A stretch of DNA of 64,000 nucleotides from Apoderus coryli (GCA_911728435.2 OU452216.1:7762342-7826341); one strand, 5' to 3'; numbered from the stretch's first letter, positions 52,741 to 64,000 are shown. A program made the numbers and translations. The notes: a model not told the origin generated them from the letters alone.

Positions 52741-54018
52741 CGGTGTAAGAAAAGACGCCGGGCTCTATCTCGAAAACTAATCATGTTACGGTTTTAGGAG
52801 AATGGAAATCACTGGAAAATAGTTCTAGTTTGCTGTTGCCCTCGAGGCACGAATAGCTCTCCATATTTAAGTGTAAAAGTAATAATTTATGACCTTTTTG
52901 TCATTTATCTAAATTTAATAAATTTTTGTTTTGTTTTAGACATCAGCTATTTTTTTTTTTAAGTATTATTATATTTGTGCCTTTTTCTTCTCTTTGGAGG
53001 AACTATTTATACGCAGATATTTTATATTTCAGATCTAGGCCAAGTTCTTGAACGCAAATTAATTGATTTTTTTTAGTTTTATTATAAAATTTATTTTGCC
53101 CCCTTTGCTACTATTTATTATATTTATTATTTATAGTAATTATATGGCCTGAACCTCAGAAAAATAATGTTTATTTTTTTTTGGATGAAGTAACTAGGGG
53201 GGCACAGGAATGTATGGATGAAAACTGATGGTAAAAGGAATCGGAACGTCCATGAAATAATCTATATTCAAGCTGTTTATCTTTTTTTATAGGTTACATT
53301 TTATATTCGTTTTTTAAGCTCGCCTGGGGACCTGCGCACATTACATTGCCATTTGTCGTAATGAATAATCCATAAAAGTTGAAATAATTGAACTTTCAAA
53401 AAAAAACTGTTTTAGTCACTAGGACTCGGCCGTAGTCGTCGGCTTTCGGAAACGTCATTGCGGGAAATTCAAACTACAGCATAATTTTGTTGATAGCAGA
53501 GACATAATATTAATATTTTCAAAGACCTTAATAATACAGGAGACCACATTGTTTACGTTTTCAGGGTTAGCAAACATCGTCCCTTCCTTTATTTATCCTA
53601 ATACAAGCATTGCCAGACTTACAAATGTATTTGGAATATCTTTAAATTTTTGTCACAACAAATAAAAAATGAGCGATGTCAATAATTATTTGTAACTAGG
53701 ATGTTAATAAAAAAATTTATTACTATACTTAGGTTATAAATTAGTTCATTTTAAGATTAAATTGTACAAAACGGGATAATTATTTTATTTTAGGAATTAT
53801 TCTCATAGTAAAATAAAAGCGCACTACGGCAACATCGTTTACAACTTTACGCTTCTTGTACGACAGAACAGGGCGTTATGAATGAAATTATAATTTGCGA
53901 CGTTGACGTTGAGAAACACTCATGTCATTATCGCTTTTCATCGTTTTTTGAAGTATTTTCCTGTTTTGCGATATTCTTGTGTGTGTTTTTTTAAACTTTA
54001 AAGATTTATTGAATAACT
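52741..54018. other. No gene; repeat piece and possible promoter of the THAP gene
   Basis: About 52840-52925 is the reverse complement of 3700-3770 (word CTCGAGGCACGAATAGCTCT). The last 200 bp before 54019 are less AT-rich (GCGACGTTGACGTTGAG) and may have been the promoter and 5' UTR of the THAP gene. No TATA box can be assigned with confidence. Confidence 0.35.
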
Positions 54019-55451
54019 ATGGTTCGTGGTTGTGTAGTTTGTGGAAAAGTGGATAGTTTATTTCCAGATTTAACTTTTCACAGGTAAGTGTGGTTATGTT
54101 TGGAAATTTGTTTGTGTTTGGTGTTAGTTTACACAGTGGCGGGGTTTGTTTGATATGATAAATTTGTTACATTTTGAATTTTTATTTCTATTAAATTATT
54201 AGTAACAAAAGCAAACAGATATTTTTTGAAAATAATGGTGATTCATTTACGCCCAACAATGTAACCGCTTAGTAATTCAAAGCAGCATTAAAGAAGTGGT
54301 AAATCTACGTAGGATATTACCTCCCTAGCTCTGTAGTATAAGGCTGATTATAGCCTTTTTACATTAGGTACTTATATTGTATTTTTTAAATTAGGTTTCC
54401 TCAGGAACCGGAAAAACGAAAACTCTGGTTTTCTTTAGTTGGCATTGCTAAAGGACCACTTTTGCCAAAAAATCCATGGTTATGCTCGGATCATTTTTTC
54501 CCAGAGGATCTGGTAACGAAATCTAAGGGAGCAAGATTCGTTAGAAAGGGTGCAAATCCTCGACGGTGTGAAGGTGTTTTATTTTTGGATGATGCATCCA
54601 CTAGGTAAAAAATATTTATAATTATATATATTATATTATAATAATAATTTATATTCTTCTAGCTCTGACTCAACCACAGATGTTAGGTCTGTGGACTCAT
54701 GTGTTTTTGGAACACCTCCAATACCGAAAGAATATCCTAAGTAAGTTCTGTTATTATTAATTTTTGGATGAAATTAAACTAGCTAAGTAGATATGTGCAT
54801 TAACCGCATTTATATCCATTTTTAGGATTGCTCAGCTATTCTTAGAAAAAACTATTCAACCACTGTTTCAACCGCTAATATGGGGTCCCTAATCAAAAGG
54901 TATCCTTTAGAAAGGCTTTTTAATATTTTGATATATTGAATTAATGCATATTTTAGGTCTGAAAGTATAATTGTTGAATCTATTCCTGGCACCTCCAGAG
55001 CCAGTTTCATTAGAAGCCAACAAGGGTTCAACCAGTTCTGTGACAGAAACTGCATCAGAAGCAGGAGAATCCCATTCTGATATAATTGAAGCCCCTGTAG
55101 CTAGTGGAAAAATTGGAACTAAAAAGAGGTAGGTATTACACCAACATGTTTCAGAAGCGGGTGATATAAAGGGGCTGAAGCTAAATGTTGCTATATTTGG
55201 TACATTATTCAAATTTACATTTTACCGTTATGAAATTTTGATATTTGTTCATAAAAAGCTCTTTTTTTAGTATAATTTACCAGGGGCTTGATACTAAGAG
55301 AAGAAAAAATATAGGAATTTTAAAAAATAAAATAACGTGCCAAAGGAAAAGAATACACACCTTACAAAATCCAGTTAGACGACTTAAAATCCGCGTAAAA
55401 TCATTAAAAGATCTATTGATAGTTTTAAGGAACAAATCACAGATACCGTGA
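54019..55451 (+). pseudogene. THAP-domain gene, six exons, frameshifted and 3' truncated
   Basis: Exons are 54019-54083, 54395-54604, 54663-54740, 54826 to about 54900, 54957-55128 and 55271-55451, all with GT-AG borders and mostly phase 2. The THAP zinc finger is complete: MVRGCVVCGK (C..C), LTFHRFPQEPEKRKLWFSLV, WLCSDHFFPEDL (C..H) and RFVRKGANP. An acidic/Ser-rich linker follows (SVTETASEAGESHSD), then a basic coil (TKRRKNIGILKNKITCQRKR ... RRLKIRVKSLKDLL) as in THAP transposase-like proteins. Exons 4 and 5 each need a one-base shift to stay open. The gene stops at 55451, directly before an unrelated retroelement fragment. THAP binds DNA; this copy is probably dead. Confidence 0.8.
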
Positions 55452-55454
55452 AGC

Positions 55455-55742
55455 TGGCGAAAATATCAGAGGCGATTTTAATGCCAAAGTAGGAAGTACA
55501 CCACGAGAGGATATTACCGGTATATACGGATTAGGTAGAGCAAAGGATAGAGGAGACCGGCTAGTTCAGTTCTGCCAGGAACATGATTTCATTGTCTCAA
55601 ACACCTTTTTTAAACTTCCAAATAGAAGGCTCTATACGTGGACCTCTAGCCCCATACCCCTGAAAGAATTATTCGCAATCAAATAGACTTCATACTTATT
55701 AAAAAGCGATACAGAAACTGCATAAAGTCTGCAAATACATAA
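55455..55742 (+). pseudogene. RTE-type non-LTR endonuclease fragment
   Basis: The frame reads GDFNAKVGSTPREDITGIYG, then LGRAKDRGDRLVQFCQEHDF, VSNTFFKLPNRRLYTWTS and, after a one-base shift, RNQIDFILIKKRYRNCIKSA. GDFNAKVG, RG..L..FC, NT.F and TWTSP...QIDFIL are the endonuclease signatures of RTE-like elements. Reverse transcriptase is absent. It abuts the THAP gene end, suggesting insertion or recombination there. Confidence 0.8.
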
Positions 55743-56084
55743 TTAATTTGTATGTTCATAGTAATTATTATGTATTATCATTGTGTATAATTTAATATAT
55801 GTAGCTAAAAATAAACTATTGAGAATAATGTGCCTTTTTTTATTTCCTGACTTGCTATTTGTAATGCATAAAATGATTTTAAAATTAGATTATGTTCAAA
55901 TTATACATAAATATATTAATTTAAGTATCGTTTTTTCGATATACGAAATGAGGGTACAAAGAAAGATTAACAGATTTTCTTAGCGAATACCAATTAAATA
56001 TCGACTAAATTTCAGTTTCAAAATAAGTTGAATAGCGGTTAAATTCTCGGCACGTTGGCTTTTTAATGTATGGTATTAATTATA
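55743..56084. other. No feature recognised
   Basis: AT-rich spacer before the DD41D transposon. The 66-codon frame at 55783-55983 lacks any motif. Confidence 0.3.
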
Positions 56085-58171
56085 CAGGGTGGTCCAACGA
56101 AAAGTTTGCACCTAGCTTTTCTCTTTTTTTTGTAGTCGAATGCGAAAATGCTCGGACACGTCGATTTTGCTTTTGAGGGGGACACATTTTAAACATATTT
56201 TTCGATCTGCGCCTTTAACCCCCTAGCGGGGGTGAGTAACAACCCTAAAATTTTAAATGGAAAGAGGGGTCTAATGACATATCATTTGAAAGGACACAAA
56301 ATTGTCTTTCTAATGATACCCTATTTGTCGAATTTTACTAAAACAGTTAATACGAAAACGACTTTAAAGACATTAAGCCGATAATTTTGGTATTAATGAG
56401 AAATACAAATAAGTTTTAATTATTACGACTGAAAACAACTACAATCATTTCTAAATTATTTACTTTGAAGAAAAACGGGATTTCAAAAACACTATCTTAT
56501 TTATCAGAACTAAATTCCTCACTAATCGTTTGCGTTTTTTGTTGAAATAAAAACTGCAGATACGTGTAGGAAAAGAATTTAAACCGTTTATTTTAGTCTT
56601 TTCATTGATTCAGTTTGGTTGCTTCTCAAGTTATTTTACTTTTACCGTACAAAATGACTTATTCCATTCTAGAACGAGTTGAAATTGTTAAACTTTATTT
56701 TCAAAATAATAGTAGTGCTAGACTTACGGCTCGCTTATTTAATGAGAGACATCCCGATAAAAATGTGATTGATGTGTACGTTGGCAAGTTAGTTAAAAAG
56801 TTTGTAGATACCGGATCTGTCTGTAATGTAAAACACCAGCCGCAGAAACCGATCAGAAATGAAGCTGTGGAAGTCGCTGTTTTAGGGCATGTTGAAATGG
56901 ATCATAGTCAAAGTACCCGTCAACTAGCTGAAGCCTCAGGTGTCTCCCGTTCGTCCATAATACGAATTTTAAAAGCGTACAAATTTCATCCGTACAAAAT
57001 CAAATTAGTACAGGAACTAAATGAGGATGATCCTGATAGAAGGCTGCAATTTTGTGAAGCAATGAGCCAGCGTTTAATTGAAGATCCGCAATTATTATTT
57101 AACATTTGTTTTTCCGACGAATGCACATTTTATTTGAATGGAGCTGTAAATAGGCACAATTGCCGTTACTGGGATGACAGTAACCCACATTTATTCCGTG
57201 AGGTTCATACCCAGTATCCTCAAAAAATAAACGTCTGGTGTGGCATATTAGGAAATCATATTATAGGACCACTTTTTATTCCTGGAAATTTAACTGGTGA
57301 AGTGTACCTAAACATGCTTGAAGACACAATTGATCCTTTAATAACACAAATAATAGAAGATGACCAAAATCATACTGCTGATCGGCTTTATTTCCAGCAA
57401 GATGGAGCACCTCCGCACTATGTGGCTCCTGTAAGACAGTTCTTAGATGACCGGTTCCCTGGACGGTGGATTGGAAGGAGGGGCCCAATTGAATGGCCTG
57501 CCAGGTCACCGGATTTATCGCCTTTAGACTTTTTTCTTTGGGGGCACTTAAAAAATAAATGTTTTGCCACGAAGCCCGAGTCCATAGAAGATCTTCGCCA
57601 ACGCATTACAGAAGAGTGCAGAAACATAACACCTGATATGCTACAAAATGTTAGAAATAGATTTGAACAAAATCTGTATTATTGTATGGAATCAAATGGG
57701 TCACATTTTCAACATTTGTTAATGTAACGTTTTAATAAATCAATTTAACAGCTTGTTTACTTTTTTTACAAAGCAATGTTAAAACTAACAAACATTGGAA
57801 TGTACTAACGATTGCAGGTGTTTTCACTCGCAATAATTAAAACTTATTTGTATTTCTCATTAATACCAAAATTATCGGCTTAATGTCTTTAAAGTCGTTT
57901 TCGTATTAACTGTTTTAGTAAAATTCGACAAATAGGGTATCATTAGAAAGACAATTTTGTGTCCTTTCAAATGATATGTCATTAGACCCCTCTTTCCATT
58001 TAAAATTTTAGGGTTGTTACTCACCCCCGCTAGGGGGTTAAAGGCGCAGATCGAAAAATATGTTTAAAATGTGTCCCCCTCAAAAGCAAAATCGACGTGT
58101 CCGAGCATTTTCGCATTCGACTACAAAAAAAAGAGAAAAGCTAGGTGCAAACTTTTCGTTGGACCACCCTG
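56085..58171 (+). mobile_element. Full-length DD41D Tc1/mariner-superfamily transposon
   Basis: The ends read CAGGGTGGTCCAACGAAAAG and its reverse complement, each flanked by TATA, consistent with TA target duplication. Terminal inverted repeats are about 360 bp (56085-56446 and 57811-58171) and almost identical, pointing to a recent insertion. A single uninterrupted transposase lies between them. The 41-residue spacing and long terminal repeats recall the rosa-like DD41D group; family membership is by motif, not by alignment. Confidence 0.9.
56654..57727 (+). CDS. DD41D transposase, 357 residues, apparently intact
   Basis: The ATG at 56654 (AAAATGACTT) is preferred over an upstream TTG in the same frame. 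The N terminus (ILERVEIVKLYF, STRQLAEASGVSRSSIIRIL) forms two helix-turn-helix units for terminal-repeat binding. The catalytic triad is D155 in FSDECTF, D250 in QQDGAPPH and D292 in SPDLSPLDFFLWG, with 41 residues between the last two. C-terminal signature is YYCMESNGSHF. Length and domain order fit the superfamily. With uninterrupted coding and near-identical terminal repeats the element may be active. The dead relative at 4674-5228 shares the spacing but is a different subfamily. Confidence 0.95.
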   Translation: MTYSILERVEIVKLYFQNNSSARLTARLFNERHPDKNVIDVYVGKLVKKFVDTGSVCNVKHQPQKPIRNEAVEVAVLGHVEMDHSQSTRQLAEASGVSRSSIIRILKAYKFHPYKIKLVQELNEDDPDRRLQFCEAMSQRLIEDPQLLFNICFSDECTFYLNGAVNRHNCRYWDDSNPHLFREVHTQYPQKINVWCGILGNHIIGPLFIPGNLTGEVYLNMLEDTIDPLITQIIEDDQNHTADRLYFQQDGAPPHYVAPVRQFLDDRFPGRWIGRRGPIEWPARSPDLSPLDFFLWGHLKNKCFATKPESIEDLRQRITEECRNITPDMLQNVRNRFEQNLYYCMESNGSHFQHLLM

Positions 58172-59109
58172 TATATTATGTATTGTATACATAGTTCAAA
58201 AACAGTCAGCGATCAGTACGCCACTGGCTGCAGAACGCATACCGGAGATTACAACGTTGCCAATGAGCAACTTGAAGGCGACAAGGATAAGTCTTTCTCT
58301 CTCTTACACATTACTTGTTTACAAGTAATGTCGGCTCGTGTTTGAAAGCACGTTATCAATGAAATATTTTGTCTCCTGTGTTACTAAGGTCTTTGATATT
58401 TTCATAATTTTATATCATAAAGTTAATGAAATTTCAATTATCATATATCTAATATGCGATTATGTCAATAGTTTGAATTTTCTCGCAATAACATGTTTCC
58501 GAATGCCGACGACTATAGCCGAGGCTGTCGCTATTCTTACTTCACCATTGAAAGTTATGACAATTACAAATCATTACAACTTGTAAACTAAACGTTGTAT
58601 AAACGATACCATTTGCCATAATGTATTTTAACTAGTTGTGCTTGTAACTATAACTATACACTAATCATATTCTTATGCTAAACAACTACATGTACCTGTT
58701 TATACAACGAATAGTGTATAATTCATAATTTTCGTTGATAATGCATAAGGTTGGGAACTTTCAACTTTATGCACTAAATTATGCAAAAAATATCAATACG
58801 CATGCGCCGCATGCCTTACATAACCTCAGTTTACGAAATAAACTAAATAATAATTGATTGAAAATGTGATAATTAACAGAATTTTTAATTTGAAAGCTAT
58901 CAAAACAAAAATAAGTCCAACACAAAGTAATAGCATTGTCTTTAAAGACAATGGTAATAGGTTAACCTGCTGTCTAGTCAATTGTCACTTTTCGCTTTAT
59001 GCATAAAAGTTATGAGTTGTTTAAACATCTATATTTTGTTGTGCATTATCGATTATACACTATGTATTAAGCATTTTTCTTTATCCATTATGCATTATTA
59101 GTTGGCTAA
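58172..59109. other. No gene recognised
   Basis: 58200-58300 is CpG-richer, with overlapping short frames. ACATTACTTGTTTACAAGTAATGT-type palindrome lies near 58305-58330. From 58690 to 59100 TATGCATAA and TTATGCA words recur in both orientations (for example 58740 and 58995), suggesting a decayed inverted-repeat element. Confidence 0.3.
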
Positions 59110-59412
59110 ACCCGCCTAAACGTTCATTATATTCTGTAAACTATCTCTAATTATATCGCTTTAAAATAAAATATTGCTGTGATATGTGGCAAAATTTGGG
59201 TACATATTATTTGTATTGAACCAAAGAAGATATTTTAGAAAGGCTTACTCGGTATACCTACTTATTGTTAGAAGAAAGTCAGTACCAGCATTTCTTTTTG
59301 TGTATGCTCAACATTATCATCAGGGAATTGAAACAGAATATTTAATCAACTACTTACCACCATTCAGAATTAATTATTTAAACACCTTATTAGATGTTAC
59401 TACTCACTTGTT

Positions 59413-59597
59413 AGGGAGTTAAAGTTGTTCATGAGACAAGAACGTATACGTATCTATTGACAGCTAGGCATGCGCAGATGAATTTTTCATAACTTTCACT
59501 CATTTTTGGTCCTAGATTTTTCAATTGACTTATCCTAAATAATTTCCGTTACGTCAATACAGATACGTCTCGTCTCATGTACAACTTTAACTCCCTA
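59413..59597. mobile_element. MITE 1 (185 bp) with AGGGAGTTAA ends
   Basis: The ends read AGGGAGTTAAAGTTGT and its inverse. The insertion is visible by comparison with the empty site in the C locus (27300-27325, inverted), where CACTTGTTA continues into GATTATTGTTG. A TTA/TA target is likely, as in PIF/Harbinger-type elements, but the superfamily is a guess. Confidence 0.7.
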
Positions 59598-59602
59598 TTA
59601 TT

Positions 59603-60181
59603 AGGGAGTTAAGGCAAAACCAAGGACGTATTCGTATCTCCATACGTAAACGTGAGATTTTGGTTATGTTTACACTAGATAAGCAGTCATTCAAAATAGA
59701 GTTAAGGTGCCATCCAATACGTATCGTATATGCGGAAGGTAGAGATAACTCTTTACTTGAGAAAAAGACTTTTAGATTTTTCTATTTCCATTTACTATGT
59801 TGTTAACATGATTGTTTTTTTAATCATTAACCAAATACCTATATATTTTATTATGTATATCTATAAACAATAACAGAAAAATGTTTATAATTGTTACAAA
59901 ATAAACTACTACTACTAATAATAATAAAGTATTTATTGCAAAATAGCTTACGCTAATTTTTAATATAGATCGACAGTTTTTGTTGTTCTATTCCAGATAT
60001 TCGTACAAGTTCATGTAATTCCGACAACAATCGGTTCAATACGTTTAAGTATACGATACGCGTAGAAGTACATATGTTTATGGCCTTCGTATCGTTAAAC
60101 CTATCATAAATTTAGAGAGCGCATGCGTATATGTCAAAAGATACGTTTACGTATACGTCATTGGCGTTGCCTTAACTCCCT
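59603..60181. mobile_element. MITE 2 (579 bp) with the same ends, adjacent to MITE 1
   Basis: It starts AGGGAGTTAAGGCAAAACC and ends GTTGCCTTAACTCCCT, with the same outer 10 bp as MITE 1 but a different interior. It lies five bases from MITE 1, at the same target in the 3' flank of microgene D. It encodes no transposase. Confidence 0.7.
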
Positions 60182-60351
60182 ATTGTTGTATATACCTAAA
60201 CGTATAATAAAAAATTCTTCTGTTCATACCAAATGTTTTATTATTTAATCAAAAAATAAAAAAAATAACATTGAAATTCATACAAAAGTAAAAAAAATAA
60301 AAAAATGATATAATTAATAAAAAATAATAATATAGTAGGTCTGTCTCAGAA

Positions 60352-62407
60352 TCATTGTCGGCTGAAAAACAAAACATAAATAATATCATTGAATGTCAAG
60401 CATTTTGGTGTCAGACATAATCAGATTCAGTTGTAATTTTGGTTTCATTAGTTAAGGTTGGTTATCCCTCTCTTAAAACAATCTTCTCTGTGCGACCAAT
60501 GACAATGAAGGATTTGAAACAGAATGTGTTTTGCGGCATCTAGCAAAACTATTTGCTTGAGCAAAGTTAACACAAAATACGATTTTTTCAACATGAATCG
60601 AATTATGAAAATTTCTTGAGAAATAACCTAAACAGGGCCGGGGCAGGTGGTGTATTAAAAATAACTGGATGATGGGTAAATTGCCTAACATGCAGAGGCC
60701 AAAAAAAAAATAGCCTAACAGAATTATATTCAATACTGTATTAGATGTAGGTTATTTACGTAATATTATTACTTTGAACATTTTTGGCTTTCAACTTACT
60801 TATTTTTTTTATGCTGTCTTATTAGACCTCTCCTTGTGTATTCTGAAATAAATATAACATATTATATAATTAACTATGATTTATTTAATACTTTAACAAT
60901 TTGATAGAGGATGATGCATTTAAAAATCATACAGAAGTAGGTAACGTATGAATTTAATAGATACTTGTAAGTTACCTATAGCGTTAGAAATATGCATAAT
61001 ACAATGCTATTATTACCTATACATATAGGAAATTTAAATATTCTTGAAATAAAAGTCGACCTCCACACAATAAATTTAATAAATATCCTCAACAAATTAC
61101 ATTTGTCACCATACATGTTTCGCATCATCAGTGGTTATATGAGATTCTTACGAAAAGCTATGTTATACTAGTTGGTACATATTATTTTTGGGAATTTATT
61201 TATTAACTCTAGAAGTAAGATTGTATATATTATTTTCAATTGCACCAAAATGATTTTAACTTTTAAACTTACCATTGTGTGAAAAAAATTTTATTCTCTC
61301 AAGTCATAAAATAAATAAAAATAATGTGAGTTTTAGATTTTTTAGTTTTATTTTTAAATGTTTAGTAACACAAACTTAATTTCAAAAAACTTTTTATTTT
61401 ATGACTTGAGAGAATAAAATTTTTTTTTCACACAATGGTAAGTTTAAAATAATATATACAATCTTACATCTAGAGTTAATAAATAAATTCCCAAAAATAA
61501 TATGTACTAACTAGTATAACATAGTTTTTCGTAAGAATCTCATATAACCACTGATGATGCGGCCCGGAACTGCGAAACATGTATGGTGACAAATGTAATT
61601 TGTTGAGGATATTTATTAAATTTATTGTGTGGAGGTCGACTTTTATTTCAAGAATATTTAACTATTCTACTCCACTTCGATATGGACTACTTCTTTCGAA
61701 TATAGGAAATTATTTGTTTTTTTCCTGATTTTCATTTAAATTTAAAATAATCGAAAACACCACACGTAAACGAAGATATACTTTTTGATTTACTGGGTGT
61801 ATCGTTAGTTCATTTATTTATTATACATTGTCAAACCTATGTAGAGTACCTAGTAGGTTTTTTAAAAACATTTTTTCGTCGTTACTCACAATTATTTATT
61901 ATTATTCGACAATTTATTTCTGTCTCGGTACAACATTTTATTCTGTACGAGGTTTTTTAAATTTTGTTGAAATTGTTGAACATGAAAATGAACAAAATAC
62001 AGTCAAATAATGATTATGTATTTGCAATTTTATAGGATACGATGACACGCGATCGGGTATTCGAATGTTCATAATACTGGCTCTTGCACAAAATTTTGTT
62101 GTCAGCTCTCATGTTTTTTTTTTTTTTAAAAAAGAAGCTATTTCCTTCTTATATTTATGTTTTCTCCTAAAACTTCTAATGGAAGGCGTATATAATATCA
62201 TTGTAACATGAAATCACCTGCTTCCACGCTTTCTAACAATTCAATTCAATATTTAGAAAACTCCACAAAGAATTACCACATCGTCCTACGTAATTATTTC
62301 AAATTGCACCTACCTTGTCTCCACTTTTCTAGTTCATGCAAACGCCTTTGCAGTTCATCCAAACGCCTTTCCAGCGATCGAATTCTTTCATCTAGGGTTT
62401 GTAACAT
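60352..62407 (-). CDS. Microgene D: coiled-coil/basic 48-residue protein
   Basis: Exons are 62407-62314, 60842-60800 and 60361-60352 (94+43+10 = 147 nt, 49 codons with stop). Donors are GTAGGT and GTAAGT; acceptors are TTATTTCAG and TTTTTCAG. Exon 1 gives MLQTLDERIRSLERRLDELQ, then RRLHELEKWRQ. This is a regular heptad coil with three near-repeats of seven residues (LERRLDE, LQRRLHE, LEKWRQ). Exon 2 encodes EYTRRGLIRQHKKN and exon 3 only NRQ. Leader, introns and flanks are close to microgene C, but the exons differ strongly and the AT-hook and acidic tail of C are absent. Exon 1 is the same length as array unit 36. Intron 1 is interrupted by a foldback element (61037-61661). Confidence 0.55.
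61037..61661. mobile_element. 625-bp foldback element inside microgene D intron
   Basis: Inverted arms of about 250-290 bp begin AAATATTCTTGAAATAAAAG and meet near 61330. The uninterrupted form of the site is intron 1 of microgene C (about 26515-26530). The right arm carries a hammerhead-like motif; the left arm's copy lacks stem II. No coding frame is present. Confidence 0.85.
61547..61587 (+). ncRNA. Hammerhead-like motif in the foldback
   Basis: ACCA, CTGATGA, extra T, GCGG/CTGC stem with one G-U pair, GAAAC, ATGTA, TGGT. Stem I (ACCA/TGGT) is perfect. Like the motif at 989-1029 it has one extra T after the core and a two-pair stem III, so self-cleavage is uncertain. Confidence 0.4.
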
Positions 62408-62664
62408 TTTTATTAGGAAATACAGGATAGTGTTATTCACGCCATATGACGCGGAAGAGTGTGACTAAACTATTTAATTTCCTAAAAGTTTTATTCATGG
62501 GTTCTATAAGAATGATTTATGGCTACATTTTAAAAATATTGTGAATCTATACAAGATGCCCCAAATATAAGAAATAATAATAATAATTTATTTCCAAAAG
62601 AAAAACAAATACATGGAAGAAAAATGCCTTCATAAATAATACCTAAGGTTGTTACAAAAAAAAA

Positions 62665-64000
62665 AAAAAGTGTATTAATCTTCAGTTAAACTGAATTTAT
62701 ATATTATAAACCAATAAAACTATAAACTAGTATTTCAAATCAGCCTAGTTCTTGTCTTTTGGTGAAGGCGTCAATTTAAAAGATCAATAATAGCTTCGGA
62801 TATCTTATTTCTGTACTTATTTGTTCCGATATGTGTATTTCAATAGTCTTAAAAGTGAAGTATTCGCAAGAATTTACAGAGAAACTTCTAATATAAGTTA
62901 ATAAACTGATCACAGACTAGAAATTTGGCTTTAGAAATGTTATTCGTGTTGTTTGATGATGTGTTCCTGCTTCGACATGTGAACCTTCACAGGAATGTTA
63001 AATAGATCCTCTAGAATGATTAAATCAAAGATTATGAAGTGTATTAATCTTCAGTTAAACTGAATTTATATATTATAAACCAATAAAACTATAAACTAGT
63101 ATTCCAAATCAGCGTAGTTCTTGTCTTTTGGTGAAGGCGTCAATTTAAAAGATCAATAATAGCATCGGATATCTTATTTCTGTACTTATTTGTTCCGATA
63201 TGTGTATTTCAATATTCTTAAAAGTGAAGTATTCGCAAGAATTTAAAGAGAAACTTCTAATATAAGCCAATAAACTGATCACAGACTAGAAATTTGGCTT
63301 TAGAAATATGTTATTCGTGTTGTTTGATGATGTATTCCTGCTTGGATATGTGAACCTTCACAGGAATGTTAAAAAGATCCTCTAGAATGATTAAATCAAA
63401 GATTATGAAGTGTATTAATCTTCAGTTAAACTGAATTTATATATTATAAACCAATAAAACTATAAACTAGTATTTCAAATCAGCCTAGTTCTTGTCTTTT
63501 GGTGAAGGCGTCAATTTAAAAGATCAATAATAGCTTCGGATATTTTATTTATGTTCTTATTTGTTCCGATATGTGTATTTCAATAGTCTTAAAAGTGAAG
63601 TATTCGCAAGAATTTAAAGAGAAACTTCTAATATAAGTTAATAAACTGATCACAGACTAGAAATTTGGCTTTAGAAATGTTATTCGTGTTGTTTGATGAT
63701 GTGTTCCTGCTTCGACATGTGAACCTTCACAGGAATGTTAAATAGATCCTCTAGAATGATTAAATCAAAGATTATGAAGTGTATTAATCTTCAGTTAAAC
63801 TGAATTTATATATTATAAACCAATAAAACTATAAACTAGTATTCCAAATCAGCGTAGTTCTTGTCTTTTGGTGAAGGCGTCAATTTAAAAGATCAATAAT
63901 AGCATCGGATATCTTATTTCTGTACTTATTTGTTCCGATATGTGTATTTTAATATTCTTAAAAGTGAAGTATTCGCAAGAATTTAAAGAGAAACTTCTAA
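62665..64000 (+). repeat. Satellite array 2, running off the right edge
   Basis: Same family and orientation as 11630-15475. GGAATGTTAA words lie at 62992, 63363 and 63732, so monomers are 369-371 bp. Identical types alternate every two (740 bp), a dimeric higher-order form that differs from the trimeric form of array 1. An A run (about 62657) marks the left edge. Confidence 0.95.

Noticed and set aside
57276..57627. Minus-strand frames within the transposase
   Set aside because: Antisense shadows of the DD41D transposase.

Overview
The window looks like AT-rich, repeat-dominated insect nuclear DNA. Evidence: spliced genes with GT-AG introns, a jockey-clade non-LTR retrotransposon, DD41D Tc1/mariner-type elements, THAP-domain and lipase-3-like fragments, hammerhead-ribozyme elements, long-monomer satellite DNA and no bacterial-style operon. 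The species cannot be fixed from sequence alone. No ordinary full-length host gene is visible.

Layout. 1-6 kb: a minus-strand three-exon microgene (A) inside a ~3.57 kb segment that recurs in direct orientation at 46.2-49.8 kb (microgene B). Both copies carry a 338-bp insertion with a textbook hammerhead ribozyme. Around them are Penelope-type foldback ends, a dead DD41D transposase and scattered family exons. 6-11 kb: a microsatellite-disrupted exon, a foldback MITE, a glutamine-rich exon pair and a lipase-3-like fragment. 11.6-15.5 kb: satellite array with a 1,098-bp higher-order period; a related array runs off the right edge. 17.9 kb: tRNA-Phe-like pseudogene. 18.0-18.6 kb: an intronless, triplicated relative of microgene A. 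19.0-26.0 kb: 36 tandem 194-bp units, each with an apparent coding first exon and splice donor, followed by the remaining exons of microgene C (to 27.2 kb). 28.4-37.7 kb: jockey element between two copies of a flanking segment, a 323-bp tandem array and a duplicated exon. 39-40.7 kb: THAP relic between imperfect inverted repeats. 42-46 kb: exon fragments and a partial AT-hook gene (E). 54-55.7 kb: broken THAP gene abutting an endonuclease fragment. 56.1-58.2 kb: DD41D transposon with an uninterrupted transposase and ~360-bp terminal repeats. 59.1-62.5 kb: minus-strand microgene D, interrupted by two MITEs and a foldback.

Main result: a family of tiny spliced genes (48-62 codons). One branch (C, D, partly E) encodes a short coiled coil, then a basic segment that is an AT-hook in C and E, and in C and E an acidic tail. 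The other branch (A, B) encodes a basic start, a KMVPLDGGRG core and an acidic C terminus. I joined A, B, C and D by hand; each keeps an open frame across canonical splice sites. Between copies the introns are nearly identical while several coding exons differ strongly, often at synonymous sites or by whole codons. This inverted conservation pattern, with the 36-unit first-exon array, is the best candidate for an undescribed system. The sequence does not reveal its function.
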